DNA of 64,000 nt. Origin: Vreelandella aquamarina (GTDB taxonomy: Bacteria > Pseudomonadota > Gammaproteobacteria > Pseudomonadales > Halomonadaceae). A program made the position numbers and the translations under genes. The first letter of the stretch is position 1; every line of letters starts with the position of its first letter. The notes under the pieces were generated by a model. It was given only the letters and a program-made list of their open reading frames with translations. It did no database searches and was not told the origin of the DNA. Of the stretch, positions 1 through 10,122 are shown in pieces. The DNA lies in contig NZ_JABYQT010000003.1 in assembly GCF_020075495.1 (NCBI RefSeq), positions 395,548 through 459,547 of the forward strand. Direction: 5' to 3'.

Positions 1-1
1 C

Positions 2-1579
2 GTTCGCCATGAGGAGGTAGGCGGATTTGCTGCTGGCGGCGAAGCCTACCTCACCGGCAAGCTTGCACTCTGTGCAGGCTCCTGCGGTCCAGGCAGTCTC
101 CACTTTGTGAATGGGCTGTTCGAGGCCCATCGCAATGGCGCCCCGGTCGTGTTGATCGCCACGCAAGTGCCGCTGGCAGAAACCGGGGGCAGCTTTCCTC
201 AGGAAGTCGATCAGGTACAGATTTTCAAGCAGTACAGCGTATTCTGCGAGACGCTTGCCTCGCCCGAGCAAGCGCGGCGCATGACGGCCATTGCCGCGCA
301 GACGGCACTTGCCAAAGGCGGTGTGGCGGTACTGATCGTGTCCGGCGATGTCATGAAGCAGGTGCCGCAGAGTCAGCTGGCATTTCGCGCCCACCGTTTC
401 GAATACTCGCTGCGCCCCAGCGCCGAATCGTTCGTACCTGCGGTCAAGCAGCTCAACAAGGGGGGCAAGATCACCATCTTTGCTGGTTCAGGCTGCCGTG
501 ACGCCCGCGAGCAAGTGATCGCGCTGGCTGAAAAGCTTCAGGCACCCATCGCCTGGACATCGCGCGCCAAGGACTTTATCGAACACGACAATCCCTATCA
601 GGTCGGCATGACCGGGGTGTACGGTCTGGAAGGCGGCTATCACGCAGTGGCCGAGTGCGACACGCTGCTGATGCTGGGGTGTAACTTCGCCTTCAAGCAG
701 TTCTATCCTGAAGATGCCGCCATCATCCAGGTCGATAGCGACCCCGGCCAGATCGGCAAGCGTTATCCGGTCGACGTCGGCATCATCGGCAGCGTACGCG
801 ATACTTGTGAAGCACTTTGCCAGGTAGTCGAAGCCAATCCGCGATCACGCTGGCTGGAGAAGTGTCGCAAGCACTACGCCAAATCGCTGGAGAAATCAGC
901 GCACAAGAGCCGCGATGACACGTTGATCCATCCTCAGGAGTTGACGCTGGCCATTAACCGGCTGGCAGCAGACAACGCCCTGTTCACGGCGGATACGGGA
1001 AGCGTGAATGTCTGGATGCTGCGCCATGTTCAAGCCGGCGGCCAGCGTCGCACCCTGGCAAGCCTGCAACATGGCACCATGGCCAACGCCTACCCGCAGG
1101 CACTGGGTATTCAGCTGGCCTATCCCGAAAGGCAGGTGATTGCCCTGTGCGGGGATGGCGGGCTCTCCATGCTGATGGGCGATCTGTTGACCCTGGTGCA
1201 ACGCAAGATCCCGCTCAAGATCGTGGTCTACAACAATCAGTCGCTCAGTTTCGTGGAGCTGGAGCAGAAGGTGGAAGGGCTGCTGGACGCCTATACCGAG
1301 CTGCAGAACCCGAACTTCGGCGACGTGGCCAGCGCCATGGGCCTGTGGGGAAAGCGGGTCGAACGCGAGGATGAGCTTGAGGCTGCCATCACCGAATGGC
1401 TCACCCAGCCGGGTCCTGCGCTGCTGGACGTGATGACCAACCCCATGGAGCTGGTCATGCCGCCCAAGGTGGAAGCCGGCCAGGTGGCGTCTACCGCGCT
1501 GTATTCAGCCAAGGCGGTGTTGAGCGGCCGCATGGATGAAGTCGTTCATCTGGTGAAGAGCAACTTCTTGAAGCGCTGA
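2..1579 (+). CDS. poxB: Pyruvate dehydrogenase (quinone) / pyruvate oxidase, 5' partial
   Basis: Thiamine-diphosphate and FAD enzyme that oxidatively decarboxylates pyruvate to acetate and CO2, passing electrons to membrane quinone. The reading frame is open to the left window edge, so the N-terminus is missing; the first visible residues (RHEEVGGFAAGGEAYLTG) already match E. coli PoxB near residue 47. The order fits the family: TPP-binding Pyr domain, central FAD domain (GSGCRDA, VGMTGVYG), then the C-terminal PP domain with GDGG followed by an NN pair. The tail (SGRMDEVVHLVKSN) aligns with the E. coli membrane-activation segment SGRGDEVIELAKTN. Related TPP enzymes such as acetolactate synthase lack this C-terminal match. 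Confidence 0.93.
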   Translation, partial: VRHEEVGGFAAGGEAYLTGKLALCAGSCGPGSLHFVNGLFEAHRNGAPVVLIATQVPLAETGGSFPQEVDQVQIFKQYSVFCETLASPEQARRMTAIAAQTALAKGGVAVLIVSGDVMKQVPQSQLAFRAHRFEYSLRPSAESFVPAVKQLNKGGKITIFAGSGCRDAREQVIALAEKLQAPIAWTSRAKDFIEHDNPYQVGMTGVYGLEGGYHAVAECDTLLMLGCNFAFKQFYPEDAAIIQVDSDPGQIGKRYPVDVGIIGSVRDTCEALCQVVEANPRSRWLEKCRKHYAKSLEKSAHKSRDDTLIHPQELTLAINRLAADNALFTADTGSVNVWMLRHVQAGGQRRTLASLQHGTMANAYPQALGIQLAYPERQVIALCGDGGLSMLMGDLLTLVQRKIPLKIVVYNNQSLSFVELEQKVEGLLDAYTELQNPNFGDVASAMGLWGKRVEREDELEAAITEWLTQPGPALLDVMTNPMELVMPPKVEAGQVASTALYSAKAVLSGRMDEVVHLVKSNFLKR

Positions 1580-1612
1580 ACTTTTCAAAATGGATTAAAA
1601 AAGGGCAGGACG

Positions 1613-2374
1613 ATGCGCCTACATGTACTCTCCGATCTGCACCTCGAGCACTTTCCCGAGGGGCGCGCGCTGCCCGATGTCGAGGCAGATGCCCTCGTGC
1701 TGGCCGGCGATATTCACGAAACCACCCGTGGGCTTGGCTGGGCGCGGGCGCGCTTTCCGGATAGGCCGATTCTCTTCGTGCCCGGCAACCATGAGTTCTA
1801 CGGCACCTGCCTGCCTGAGCACCGCCGCGCCTTGGCTTTGGAGGCCGAACGTTTGGATATCGAGCTTCTAGACAATCGCGCGGTCATGCTGGGCGGGGTG
1901 CGCTTTCTGGGTACCACGCTCTGGACCGATTTCCAGCTCTACGTCGGCAGCCCCGGTTGCGTTCCACAGGCGAGCATGGACAAGGCGGTCCGCGTCATGC
2001 CGGATTTTCAGATCATCACCGACGCGAACGGTGAGGCCTTCACTCCCCGAGCGAGCCAGGCCTTGCACCGCGAGGCGCTCGACTGGCTGGTCATGGCGCT
2101 GGATGAACCCTTCGACGGCCCTACCGTGGTCATCAGCCATCACGCCCCGCTTCGCGAGTGCATTCCCTTGCCTTACGTGGGCGACATACTTTCCCCGGCC
2201 TTTGCCTCGCATCTTCCTTACCTGATGGGCCGGATGAATCTATGGATCCACGGACACGTGCATGAAGCGGTGGATCTGCAGGAAAACGGCACGCGGGTCG
2301 TGGCCAATCCGGGCGGTTATCCTGAGGAAGTCGGCCGATACCGTTTTCGTGAAGACTTGACGATCACGATCTAA
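1613..2374 (+). CDS. Calcineurin-like metallophosphoesterase
   Basis: A 253-residue cytoplasmic metallophosphoesterase. The dinuclear metal-site motifs are all present in order: DLHLE near residue 8, GDIHE near 32, GNHEF near 62, an HH pair near 179, and GHVHE near 218. No signal peptide or membrane segment is visible. GGGCAGGA sits a few bases before the ATG. It follows poxB by 33 bp on the same strand and may be read through from it. The family covers phosphodiesterases and protein phosphatases; the sequence alone does not give the substrate. Confidence 0.85.
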   Translation: MRLHVLSDLHLEHFPEGRALPDVEADALVLAGDIHETTRGLGWARARFPDRPILFVPGNHEFYGTCLPEHRRALALEAERLDIELLDNRAVMLGGVRFLGTTLWTDFQLYVGSPGCVPQASMDKAVRVMPDFQIITDANGEAFTPRASQALHREALDWLVMALDEPFDGPTVVISHHAPLRECIPLPYVGDILSPAFASHLPYLMGRMNLWIHGHVHEAVDLQENGTRVVANPGGYPEEVGRYRFREDLTITI

Positions 2375-2517
2375 TCCAGTGTCTTTTCATTCACTTGCCC
2401 GCCAGCTCGGCTGTAAGCTGCGAAGCCAAAGTTTTCTTTTTTCTTGCTACTTGAACTTTGGTCTTGTTCTACTTTTGTAGTCTTGTCCTGCCTTACGCTT
2501 GTTCTTAATCTCTTGTT

Positions 2518-2533
2518 TGTATGATGTATTATA
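2518..2533 (+). promoter_or_regulatory. Candidate operator, copy A of the hexarate-locus motif
   Basis: TGTATGATGTATTATA lies about 120 bp before the first tctC in a 280-bp AT-rich gap. The TGTATGAT core recurs at 12210 and a GTATGA core at 8974 and 19692, each before another unit of the same locus. Likely bound by the GntR regulator at 20975; this is inference. Confidence 0.5.
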
Positions 2534-2654
2534 AACAGCTTCTAAAGTAAGGCATCAAGCCATGCCAAGAGTGCTTCCGAGCACTCGTATAACCTGCTCG
2601 AAAGAAACGTTCTCTTTAAAGCGATAACTTATAACGACTGCCAAAGGTGAACCC

Positions 2655-3710
2655 ATGATGCTACCCAAGAAAACGCTAATGAGTTTGAGTGTCGCCGGAG
2701 TCATGGCGGGGCTGTCTTTAGGTTCCGGTTACGCCATGGCCCAGAACGCCGAGCTGCGCGGCAATGTTCGCGTCGTGATCGGTTCGACCTCTACCGGCGG
2801 TGATACGTATCAAAATGCCAGCATCGTGGTCGACCGCCTTACAGAGCATCTTGGTGTGAACATGAAAGTGGATGCCGTTGGCGCAAGCTCGGCGTTTCGC
2901 ACGCTGGATCGGGACTCCCGCGGTAACACCCTGATGATCTTCCACGATCAGTCCTATCTTGGGTACCTCTACGGCGTTCAGGGCTACGATGACATCTTCG
3001 AGAAGTACACCATCGGACCGACGATCGCCATCAACCCCGGCAACGCTTACCTGGTGCCCATGGATTCGCCGTACCAGACGCTCGATGACATTATCGAAGC
3101 CGCAGGCAACGGTGAAACCATTCGCGTCTCCATCCAGCCCGGCGGCGTTTCCGAGATCGGCTACAGTGCCCTCAAGAACGCGATCGCCATCGAACATCCG
3201 GGCCAGGAAGAGAACCTGGTCGCGATCAACACCGGCTCTCAGTCCGACAAGAACCAGCAGCTGTTCGACGGCCAGGCCGATGTCATCAACGGCAGCGTAC
3301 AGGCCAACGAGCAGTATACCCGCCTGCCCGAAAGCGACCAGAAAGCCATGCGCTTCATCTGGCTGACGGCGCGCCAGGACACCATCGAGCAGGCACCGGA
3401 AGAGGGCCTTGGTCAGACCACCCGCGAGCAGCTTCTCGAGTACGTCGAGCCCAACGTGAACGTCACCATGGGCGGCGACGAGAGCTTCACCTTCGATAAG
3501 GAATTCTTCTTCCTTTACAACAAGGACATGGATCAGGGCATCGTCGATCAGATCGACGAGGCGCTGGCCGAAATCTATGAAGAGGGCGAGATCCAGCAGG
3601 CCCAGTTGGACGCGTTCTTCATCCCCGACTTCAAGCCGTCTGCCGAAGCATCCGAGTACCTGCAAGAGAAGATGTCGCGCTACGAAGAGATCATCACCAA
3701 CATCAACTAA
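2655..3710 (+). CDS. tctC: Tripartite tricarboxylate transporter substrate-binding protein, system 1
   Basis: Periplasmic TctC/Bug-type binding protein that captures an organic acid and delivers it to the TctBA membrane pair. It has a clear Sec leader of about 30 residues ending AMA before QNAELRG, and typical family length (351 aa). It is the most divergent of the three TctC copies here: the usual IVPFxxGGxxD opening is replaced by VVIGSTSTGGDTYQ. AAGGTG precedes the ATG. It opens a tctC-tctB-tctA-garD-gudD series, so galactarate or glucarate is the probable ligand (inference from context). Confidence 0.82.
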   Translation: MMLPKKTLMSLSVAGVMAGLSLGSGYAMAQNAELRGNVRVVIGSTSTGGDTYQNASIVVDRLTEHLGVNMKVDAVGASSAFRTLDRDSRGNTLMIFHDQSYLGYLYGVQGYDDIFEKYTIGPTIAINPGNAYLVPMDSPYQTLDDIIEAAGNGETIRVSIQPGGVSEIGYSALKNAIAIEHPGQEENLVAINTGSQSDKNQQLFDGQADVINGSVQANEQYTRLPESDQKAMRFIWLTARQDTIEQAPEEGLGQTTREQLLEYVEPNVNVTMGGDESFTFDKEFFFLYNKDMDQGIVDQIDEALAEIYEEGEIQQAQLDAFFIPDFKPSAEASEYLQEKMSRYEEIITNIN

Positions 3711-3720
3711 GCGGCTGGAC

Positions 3721-3743
3721 GCTGGCGGCTCACTGTCGCCAGC
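3721..3743 (+). other. Intercistronic stem-loop tctC-tctB (system 1)
   Basis: Seven-base inverted repeat GCTGGCG/CGCCAGC with a 9-nt loop, directly after tctC and not followed by a T-run. It probably stabilises the 3' end of the tctC message or causes partial termination. The other two tct systems have hairpins at the same junction. Confidence 0.5.
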
Positions 3744-3824
3744 TTCTCACTATCCGGGCATCCTCATTGACGCGTCTGCCGGCGACGTCGATGGGGAGGC
3801 CAAGTTCATGCGTCTGGAGCAGAT

Positions 3825-4259
3825 ATGGCGTCAGATCTGTTGAGTGTTTCGATCGATTTCGAAACATCGCACCTGTATTTCCCCACTCTCGTTCACTGGA
3901 TTCTGGGAATTCTGTTTGCCGTGATCCTGCTGACGCGAGTGGTACCTTTCATGGCGGCGGTCAGACGAGGCGAGCGTACGCTGCCGATCATCGGTGAATC
4001 CCGCGACAACAAGCGTTTTTTTGGCACCTTCGCGCTGATCATCGCCTACTTCTACCTGATGGACGTGGTCGGCAATCTGTTTCCGTATACGGGCTACGGC
4101 TTTCTGTTCGTCTCGATGGCGTTCGTGCTGCTCATGTCGCTTTTGTATCTGCACAAGTGGACCCGAAAAACCCTCGTGATCGTCGCGGTCAACGCCGTTG
4201 TCGCGCCTGCGCTGGTTTGGTTCGTGCTCGCCAAGCTCTTCACTATCACCTTGCCGTGA
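3825..4259 (+). CDS. tctB: Tripartite tricarboxylate transporter small membrane subunit, system 1
   Basis: Small integral membrane subunit (144 aa, about four hydrophobic segments, starting with HWILGILFAVILL near residue 25) that partners TctA. Sequence conservation in TctB is low; the call rests on size, topology and its position between tctC and tctA. GGAG lies 5 bases before the ATG. tctA follows after 15 bp, so the two are surely cotranscribed. Confidence 0.75.
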   Translation: MASDLLSVSIDFETSHLYFPTLVHWILGILFAVILLTRVVPFMAAVRRGERTLPIIGESRDNKRFFGTFALIIAYFYLMDVVGNLFPYTGYGFLFVSMAFVLLMSLLYLHKWTRKTLVIVAVNAVVAPALVWFVLAKLFTITLP

Positions 4260-4274
4260 CCCGAGGGTAGCACC

Positions 4275-5837
4275 ATGGAATTTCTCTCGTTCCTCGATCT
4301 CTCTTTTTTCCTGCTCGTCGGATTCGGTACCCTGGTCGGTATCATCTTTGGCGCCATTCCCGGCATGACGGCGACCATGGCCGTAGCCGTGTGCCTGCCG
4401 TTGACCTACGCGCTGGGCTTGAATCACGGGCTTGCGCTACTGCTTGGCCTCTACGTCGGCGGCATCTCCGGCGGCATGGTGCCGGCTGTGCTCCTGAACA
4501 TACCCGGCACGCCTTCCTCGATCACCACCACCTTCGATGGCTACCCCATGGCCCAGAAGGGCGAGGGCGAAAAAGCGCTGCGTATCTGTGTCATCGCCTC
4601 GCTGGTGGGCGGGCTGGTCAGTGCGGCCGTTCTCTTTCTGTTCGCGCCGCTGCTGGCGGATTTTTCGATCAAGTTCTCCTACGTGGAGAAGTTTCTGATC
4701 ATCCTGCTGGCGCTCTCCGTCATCGCGTCGCTTTCCAATAGCATGCTGATCGGTATTTTCAGCGGCGTGATCGGCGTCTGGCTGAGTCTGATCGGTGATT
4801 ACAGTATTTCCGACGGCGGCAATGGCCATACCCGTCTGATGTTCGATTTCATGGAGCCGTACCTGTTCGAGGGCTTCTCGCTGCTGCCCGTGCTGATCGG
4901 TATTTTCGGTATATCCACCATCCTGCTCGAGGCTGAAAAAGGCGTTAAGCGCGATGTTGCCGGGGAGCGCGTCAAGATCGGCAAGGAGAGCGCCTTTTCG
5001 TTTTCGATCTTCAAGGGCAGCTTCACCAACCTCACGCGCTCTTCGTTCATTGGCACCTTCGTTGGCATGCTGCCGGGCGTGGGGGGGAGTGCGGCCTCGG
5101 TACTCGCCTATACCCAGGAGAAAAACCTTGCAAAGGACTCCTCGCAAATGGGCAAGGGCGCCCCGCAGGGCTTGATCTCCTCGGAGTCGGCCAACAACGC
5201 GTTGACCGGCGGCGCCTTGATTCCGCTTCTGTCGCTGGGTATTCCAGGCGACTCCACCACCGCCGTACTGATCGGCGCCTTCACGCTGCAGGGCATTCAG
5301 GTCGGGCCGCTGTTCATTCCGGAAAACCACGACACCTGGTACGTCATGATGACGGCGCTGGTGCTGGCCAACTTCGTGATGTTCGTGCTGATGTTCTTTG
5401 CCATCAAGCACATCGCCAAGGTGGTCATGGTGCCCAAGCATATCCTGTACCCGCTGATTGTGATGATGTGCGTGGTCGGGGCGTACGCGATCAACTACGG
5501 CATCATGTTCGACGTCTGGACGCTTCTGATCTTCGGGGTATTGGGCTATCTGATTCAAAAGATCGGGCTCGAGGTCGCGCCGCTGATCATCGGGTTCATT
5601 CTCGGAAGCCAGGCAGAAGTCTACTTCGTCAAGAGTCTCGAATCCTTCGGTACCTATAGCATTTTCTTCACCAAGAGCCCGATCGCGCTGGTGCTCTGGG
5701 CACTGATCGCCGCCTCCGTGGTGTTTGCCATCGCGATGGGGTTCAAGTCACGGGCGCGTCAGAAGATGGAGCTGAGTCAAATGCACGACCCTTCGCACAC
5801 CGCCTCAGGAAAGCACCATGACTCACGTAACGACTAA
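4275..5837 (+). CDS. tctA: Tripartite tricarboxylate transporter large permease, system 1
   Basis: TctA permease (520 aa, about 12 membrane segments) that carries out cation-coupled uptake of the acid presented by TctC. Family hallmarks are present: [17 protein letters not shown] near the N-terminus, [22 protein letters not shown] near residue 75, and a second half-repeat with [12 protein letters not shown] and [17 protein letters not shown] precedes the ATG. Its last 20 bases overlap the start of garD, implying translational coupling of uptake with the first catabolic enzyme and supporting a hexarate substrate. Confidence 0.9.
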   Translation: MEFLSFLDLSFFLLVGFGTLVGIIFGAIPGMTATMAVAVCLPLTYALGLNHGLALLLGLYVGGISGGMVPAVLLNIPGTPSSITTTFDGYPMAQKGEGEKALRICVIASLVGGLVSAAVLFLFAPLLADFSIKFSYVEKFLIILLALSVIASLSNSMLIGIFSGVIGVWLSLIGDYSISDGGNGHTRLMFDFMEPYLFEGFSLLPVLIGIFGISTILLEAEKGVKRDVAGERVKIGKESAFSFSIFKGSFTNLTRSSFIGTFVGMLPGVGGSAASVLAYTQEKNLAKDSSQMGKGAPQGLISSESANNALTGGALIPLLSLGIPGDSTTAVLIGAFTLQGIQVGPLFIPENHDTWYVMMTALVLANFVMFVLMFFAIKHIAKVVMVPKHILYPLIVMMCVVGAYAINYGIMFDVWTLLIFGVLGYLIQKIGLEVAPLIIGFILGSQAEVYFVKSLESFGTYSIFFTKSPIALVLWALIAASVVFAIAMGFKSRARQKMELSQMHDPSHTASGKHHDSRND

Positions 5838-7386
5838 TTCCCGCGTCATTCAGGTACACCCGAGCGACAACGTCGCCATCGTGATCGAGCACGGCGGCCT
5901 CGAGGCGGGTGTGACGATCAACGACGAATGCACCACGACGATGCCGATTCCTCAGGGGCACAAGGTGGCGCTAAAGCCGATCGCAGAAAACGATTCGATC
6001 GTTCGCTACGGCGAGGTGATCGGTACGGCACTGGTGGCGATCGAGCGGGGCGCGCACGTCAACGAAAACAACGTGCAACTCCCGACCGCCCCGGCGCTTG
6101 AAGAACTGCCGCTGGCGACACGTCAGCCGCCGGAGCAAGCGCCGCTCGAAGGCTATACGTTTGAAGGCTTTCGCAATCCGGACGGCAGCGTCGGTACGAA
6201 AAACGTGTTGGGTATCACCACCAGCGTTCAATGCGTGGCCGGTACCGTGGAGTACGTGGTCGGGCGTATCAAGCGTGAGCTGTTGCCGCGGTTTCCCAAT
6301 GTCGATGACGTGGTCGGCCTCAACCATAGCTACGGCTGCGGCGTGGCGATCAACGCGCCGGCGGCGGTCGTGCCGATTCGCACGCTCAAGAACATCGCGC
6401 TCAACCCGAACTTCGGCAACGAGATCATGGTGATCGGCCTGGGCTGCGAGAAGCTGCAGCCATCGACGCTGCTCGAAGACCGCCCGGTGAAGATCTACGA
6501 GAACACCGAGGCCGCCGACCCGGACGCCAACGTGTTGAGCCTGCAAGACGAGAGCTTCGAAGGCTTTGGTGACATGGTCGAGGGCATTCTCGCCATGGCC
6601 GAGCGTCATCTCGAGCGCTTGAACCAGCGCCAGCGCGAAACCTGCCCGGCCTCAGAGCTCGTGGTCGGTATGCAGTGTGGCGGCAGCGATGCTTTCTCGG
6701 GCGTCACGGCCAACCCGGCGGTGGGGTTTGCCACCGATCTGATCGTGCGCGCCGGCGGCAGCGTCATGTTCTCCGAAGTCACCGAGGTGCGCGATGCGAT
6801 CCACCTGCTGACCCCGCGAGCCATCGACCGCGAGGTAGGCCAGGCACTGATCGATCAGATGGCCTGGTACGACGACTACCTGATGCAAGGGCAGGCCGAC
6901 CGCAGTGCCAACCCGTCGCCAGGCAACAAGAAGGGTGGGTTGAGCAACGTCGTCGAAAAGGCGCTGGGGTCGGTCATCAAGTCGGGCAACTCGCCGATCG
7001 TCGATGTCATCGGCCCGGGCGAGCGGCTGCGACGCAAGGGGCTGACCTTCGCAGCCACGCCCGCGAGCGACTTCATTTGCGGCACGCTGCAGCTGGCTGC
7101 CGGCATGAACCTTCAGGTGTTCACCACCGGGCGCGGCACGCCTTATGGCCTTGCGATGGTGCCCGTGCTCAAGGTGGCGACCAACTCCTACCTGGCGAAG
7201 CGCTGGCACGACATCATCGACCTGGATGCCGGGCGTATCGCTACCGGCGAGGCCAGCATCGAAGGTCTTGGCTGGGAGCTTTTCCACCTGATCCTCGATA
7301 TCGCCAGCGGTCGCAAGCAGGCATCTGCCGACCGGTTGGGTATTCATAACGATCTGGTGCTGTTCAACCCGGCACCCGTGACCTAG
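5818..7386 (+). CDS. garD: Galactarate dehydratase
   Basis: Removes water from D-galactarate (mucate) to give 5-dehydro-4-deoxy-D-glucarate (EC 4.2.1.42). At 522 aa it matches E. coli GarD (523 aa) along its whole length: N-terminal SAF domain ([20 protein letters not shown]), then the UxaA-type catalytic region with GYRN-like [51 protein letters not shown] and [12 protein letters not shown], ending FNPAPVT as in E. coli. Cysteines in YGCG, GCEK and QCGG fit the iron-dependent active site. The start is fixed by the N-terminal alignment and overlaps tctA by 20 bp. gudD follows after 49 bp. Confidence 0.95.
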   Translation: MTHVTTNSRVIQVHPSDNVAIVIEHGGLEAGVTINDECTTTMPIPQGHKVALKPIAENDSIVRYGEVIGTALVAIERGAHVNENNVQLPTAPALEELPLATRQPPEQAPLEGYTFEGFRNPDGSVGTKNVLGITTSVQCVAGTVEYVVGRIKRELLPRFPNVDDVVGLNHSYGCGVAINAPAAVVPIRTLKNIALNPNFGNEIMVIGLGCEKLQPSTLLEDRPVKIYENTEAADPDANVLSLQDESFEGFGDMVEGILAMAERHLERLNQRQRETCPASELVVGMQCGGSDAFSGVTANPAVGFATDLIVRAGGSVMFSEVTEVRDAIHLLTPRAIDREVGQALIDQMAWYDDYLMQGQADRSANPSPGNKKGGLSNVVEKALGSVIKSGNSPIVDVIGPGERLRRKGLTFAATPASDFICGTLQLAAGMNLQVFTTGRGTPYGLAMVPVLKVATNSYLAKRWHDIIDLDAGRIATGEASIEGLGWELFHLILDIASGRKQASADRLGIHNDLVLFNPAPVT

Positions 7387-7435
7387 CGCCTTTTTATCGT
7401 TTCATCTGGTTTTTAAACAAAGAGAGTCAATCGCC

Positions 7436-8761
7436 ATGTTCCCCAAGATTACCTCCATGAAAGTCGTTCCCGTTGCCGGCTACGATGGTTTTCTGCTCAA
7501 CCTGAGCGGCGGCCACGCGCCCTGGTTCATTCGCTGCGTCGTCATTCTCGAAGACGACGCAGGTAACAAGGGAGTGGGGGAGATCCCGTCGAGCGAAGGC
7601 ATTCTCAAGGGGCTGGAGCAGTGCCGCGGCATCGTCGAAGGCTCGACCGTCAACGCCTTCAAACAGACGCTGAACAGCGCGCGCGTGGCGCTTTCGAAAA
7701 ACGGCCGCGAAGAGCGCGGCCGGCAAACGTTTGATCTTCGCGTGGCGGTTCACGTCATCACCGGGATCGAGTCGGCGCTTCTGGATCTATACGGCCAGGC
7801 CGTGGGACTTCCGGTGGCGGATCTGCTGGGTCAGTACGGCCGCCAGCGCGATGAAGTAGAGGCGCTGGGCTACCTGTTCCTGCTTGGCGACCCGGGCAAG
7901 ACCGACCTGCCTTACCCGAAAGCGACCGACCCCAAGGATGCCTGGGACGAAGTGCGCTATCAGGAGGCGCTGACGCCGGATGCGGTCGCCAACCTGGCCA
8001 AGGCAGCTTATGAGCGTTACGGCTTCAAGGACTTCAAACTCAAGGGCGGGGTGCTGCGCGGCGAGGAAGAGGCGGACTGCATTCGCGCGCTGCACGAGGC
8101 CTTCCCCGAGGCGCGTTTGACGCTGGACCCCAACGGCGCCTGGAAGCTCGACGAAGCCGTGCGCGTACTCGACCCGATCAAGAACCTCTTGAGCTACGCC
8201 GAGGACCCCTGCGGCCAGGAGGAGAGCTACTCCGGGCGCGAAACCATGGCCGAGTTCAAGAAGCGCACCGGCCTACCTACCGCGACCAACATGATCGCGA
8301 CGGATTTCAAACAGCTGCAGTACGCCGCCCAGCTCAACGCGGTGGATATTCCGCTGGCCGACTGCCACTTCTGGACCATGCAGGGAGCGGTCATGGTCGG
8401 TGAGCTTTGCAACGAGTGGGGCATGACCTGGGGGTCGCACAGCAACAACCACTTCGATATCTCGCTTGCCATGATGACCCACGTGGCCGCGGCTTGCCCG
8501 GGGGAGATCACCGCGATCGATACCCACTGGATCTGGCAGGACGGTCAGCGCATCACCAGGGAGCCGTTCCTGATTCGTGACGGTAAGCTGAAAGTACCGT
8601 CCACGCCGGGACTCGGCGTCGAGCTCGATGAAGAGAAGCTGATGGAGGCGCACCGCCTCTACAAGTCCCTGGACGTGACCCAGCGTAACGACGCGATGGC
8701 GATGCAGTATCTGGTACCCGGGTGGGAGTTCGATCCCAAGCGCCCGGCGCTGGCGCGTTAA
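7436..8761 (+). CDS. gudD: Glucarate dehydratase
   Basis: Enolase-superfamily enzyme that dehydrates D-glucarate (and L-idarate) to 5-dehydro-4-deoxy-D-glucarate (EC 4.2.1.40). All catalytic and metal residues known from E. coli GudD are seen, shifted by four: the KLK pair K201/K203, D231 (DPNGAW), E256 (AEDPCG), N285 (TATNMIA) and H335 (GSHSNNHFD). It resembles GudD rather than GudX in the middle region ([24 protein letters not shown]). Length is 441 aa versus 446. The AAAGAGAG before the ATG is a modest ribosome site. It is the last gene of the first hexarate unit, ending in a long hairpin. Confidence 0.93.
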   Translation: MFPKITSMKVVPVAGYDGFLLNLSGGHAPWFIRCVVILEDDAGNKGVGEIPSSEGILKGLEQCRGIVEGSTVNAFKQTLNSARVALSKNGREERGRQTFDLRVAVHVITGIESALLDLYGQAVGLPVADLLGQYGRQRDEVEALGYLFLLGDPGKTDLPYPKATDPKDAWDEVRYQEALTPDAVANLAKAAYERYGFKDFKLKGGVLRGEEEADCIRALHEAFPEARLTLDPNGAWKLDEAVRVLDPIKNLLSYAEDPCGQEESYSGRETMAEFKKRTGLPTATNMIATDFKQLQYAAQLNAVDIPLADCHFWTMQGAVMVGELCNEWGMTWGSHSNNHFDISLAMMTHVAAACPGEITAIDTHWIWQDGQRITREPFLIRDGKLKVPSTPGLGVELDEEKLMEAHRLYKSLDVTQRNDAMAMQYLVPGWEFDPKRPALAR

Positions 8762-8787
8762 GCCTACCCATTATTCCCTCCTTCACT

Positions 8788-8826
8788 GGCAAGGACGTCG
8801 AGTTCGAATGTTCTCGAGTCCTTGCC
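8788..8826 (+). terminator. Hairpin after gudD
   Basis: GGCAAGGAC/GTCCTTGCC plus an inner TCGAG/CTCGA form about 14 base pairs with one bulged G. No strong T-run follows, so it is either a weak terminator or a stabilising 3' structure. Confidence 0.5.
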
Positions 8827-8973
8827 TGTCGTTTGAAGCTTTCATGAATATGTCGGCTTTTAATTAGCCTTCTGCCTTTTAAGCTTTTAATACAAAAGCT
8901 TAAAAAAGCGATTGTTCAAAACGTATGGACCTTTGTCGTATGTTCAATCCAGGCGGTGACGGCTAATTTAAAG

Positions 8974-8991
8974 ATGTATGACGAAATACAT
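8974..8991 (+). promoter_or_regulatory. Candidate operator, copy C (perfect inverted repeat)
   Basis: ATGTAT-GACGAA-ATACAT is a perfect 6-bp inverted repeat 65 bp before the second tctC. It shares GTATGA with the motif copies at 2518, 12210 and 19692. Its position suits repression of the tctCBA-2 unit. Confidence 0.5.
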
Positions 8992-9055
8992 ATGACTTTT
9001 TACTCTCTTGGAAAGAGCGGTTCTGAATAGCCATCAACCAATCAGGGCAATAACA

Positions 9056-10030
9056 ATGAAAAAGGTCAACAAGCTGTTCGTGGGCGCCACGTCGATTTCC
9101 CTTCTGCTGGCGGGTAACATCGCCCTGGCCCAGGAGTTCAGAGGCCCTGTCCGGATCGTCGTGCCGTTTGCTCCAGGCGGTACCTCCGACATTCTGGCGC
9201 GCTACATCGCACCGGAGCTTTCCGATGCCATCGGCCAGCCCGTCATCGTGGAAAACAAGGCGGGGGCGGGTGGTAATATCGGCGCGGATTTCGTCGCCAA
9301 GGCCGACCCTAACGGCCATACGCTGCTACTTTCCGACCTCACCGCGCTTCTGGCTGCGCCAAGCGTGCTGCCGAGCGTGGCCTACGATATCGAAAGCGAT
9401 CTCGATCCGGTCACGATGGTGTCCTACTCGCCCTACGTGCTGGGGGTGTCGAATCGCAACGAATTCGAGAGCTTCGATGAGCTGATCGAGTACTCGCGTG
9501 AGAATCCGGGCCTTTTGTCGGTCGCGACCTCCGGGGTGGGGGCCAATAATCACATTACCACCGAGCGCCTGATTCAGGACCAGGACGTGGACTGGACCGT
9601 CATCGCTTACCGTGGCGGCTCCGATGCCACCCGGGCCGTCGTTTCCGGCGAAAGCGACATGCTGCTCAACGGCACCACGGCCTCGTTGCCTTTCGTATTG
9701 AGCGGCCAGATGAACGCACTGGCCGTGACCGGCGAGGAGCGCCTCGATGAGCTGCCCGATGTGCCCACGTTCCGTGAACTGGGCCTGCCCGGCGAGCTCG
9801 ATGGCACCTACCAGGGAATCCTGGTCACCGCTGGCAGCCCGCCCGAAGTCGTCGAGCGCCTGCAAACCGAGCTTGCCAGCATTCTGTCGACGGACGACAT
9901 TCAGGCAAAAATCGCCGAGCAGGGCGGTCAGGCTCGTCCTTCCGCATCGCCGGATGAGCTGCGCGCGTGGATGACCGAACAGAAAAGCGAGCTGGCAAGC
10001 TTTATCGAAAGCGCCGGTATCAGCCAGTAA
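9056..10030 (+). CDS. tctC: Tripartite tricarboxylate transporter substrate-binding protein, system 2
   Basis: Second periplasmic TctC protein (324 aa). The start was set at the ATG giving MKKVNKLFVGATS, which yields a clean leader ending ALAQ; a TTG 48 bp upstream would put charged residues ahead of it. The mature protein begins with the canonical PVRIVVPFAPGGTSDILAR and has KAGAGGNIGADFVAKADPNGHTLL. It opens a separate tctCBA unit with its own promoter region. The ligand is unknown; location between two hexarate gene groups suggests a related sugar acid. Confidence 0.87.
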   Translation: MKKVNKLFVGATSISLLLAGNIALAQEFRGPVRIVVPFAPGGTSDILARYIAPELSDAIGQPVIVENKAGAGGNIGADFVAKADPNGHTLLLSDLTALLAAPSVLPSVAYDIESDLDPVTMVSYSPYVLGVSNRNEFESFDELIEYSRENPGLLSVATSGVGANNHITTERLIQDQDVDWTVIAYRGGSDATRAVVSGESDMLLNGTTASLPFVLSGQMNALAVTGEERLDELPDVPTFRELGLPGELDGTYQGILVTAGSPPEVVERLQTELASILSTDDIQAKIAEQGGQARPSASPDELRAWMTEQKSELASFIESAGISQ

Positions 10031-10069
10031 CCTCGCAGCCGCCACTCCACCGTATGAGTCCAAAAGCAA

Positions 10070-10093
10070 GTCCCGCTTTTTTCAAGGCGGGAC
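10070..10093 (+). other. Intercistronic stem-loop tctC-tctB (system 2)
   Basis: GTCCCGC/GCGGGAC stem with a T-rich 10-nt loop between tctC and tctB. The same kind of element occurs in systems 1 and 3. It probably allows more binding protein than permease to be made. Confidence 0.55.
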
Positions 10094-10122
10094 GTTCTCA
10101 TTGACGATATGAGACAGACACC

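Noticed and set aside
2718..3665. 315-codon open frame on the minus strand
   Set aside because: Antisense to tctC of system 1, which has a leader peptide, ribosome site and operon context.
4437..5558. 373-codon open frame on the minus strand
   Set aside because: Antisense to tctA of system 1; rich in His/Gln/Arg with no domain, as expected from the complement of membrane-protein codons.
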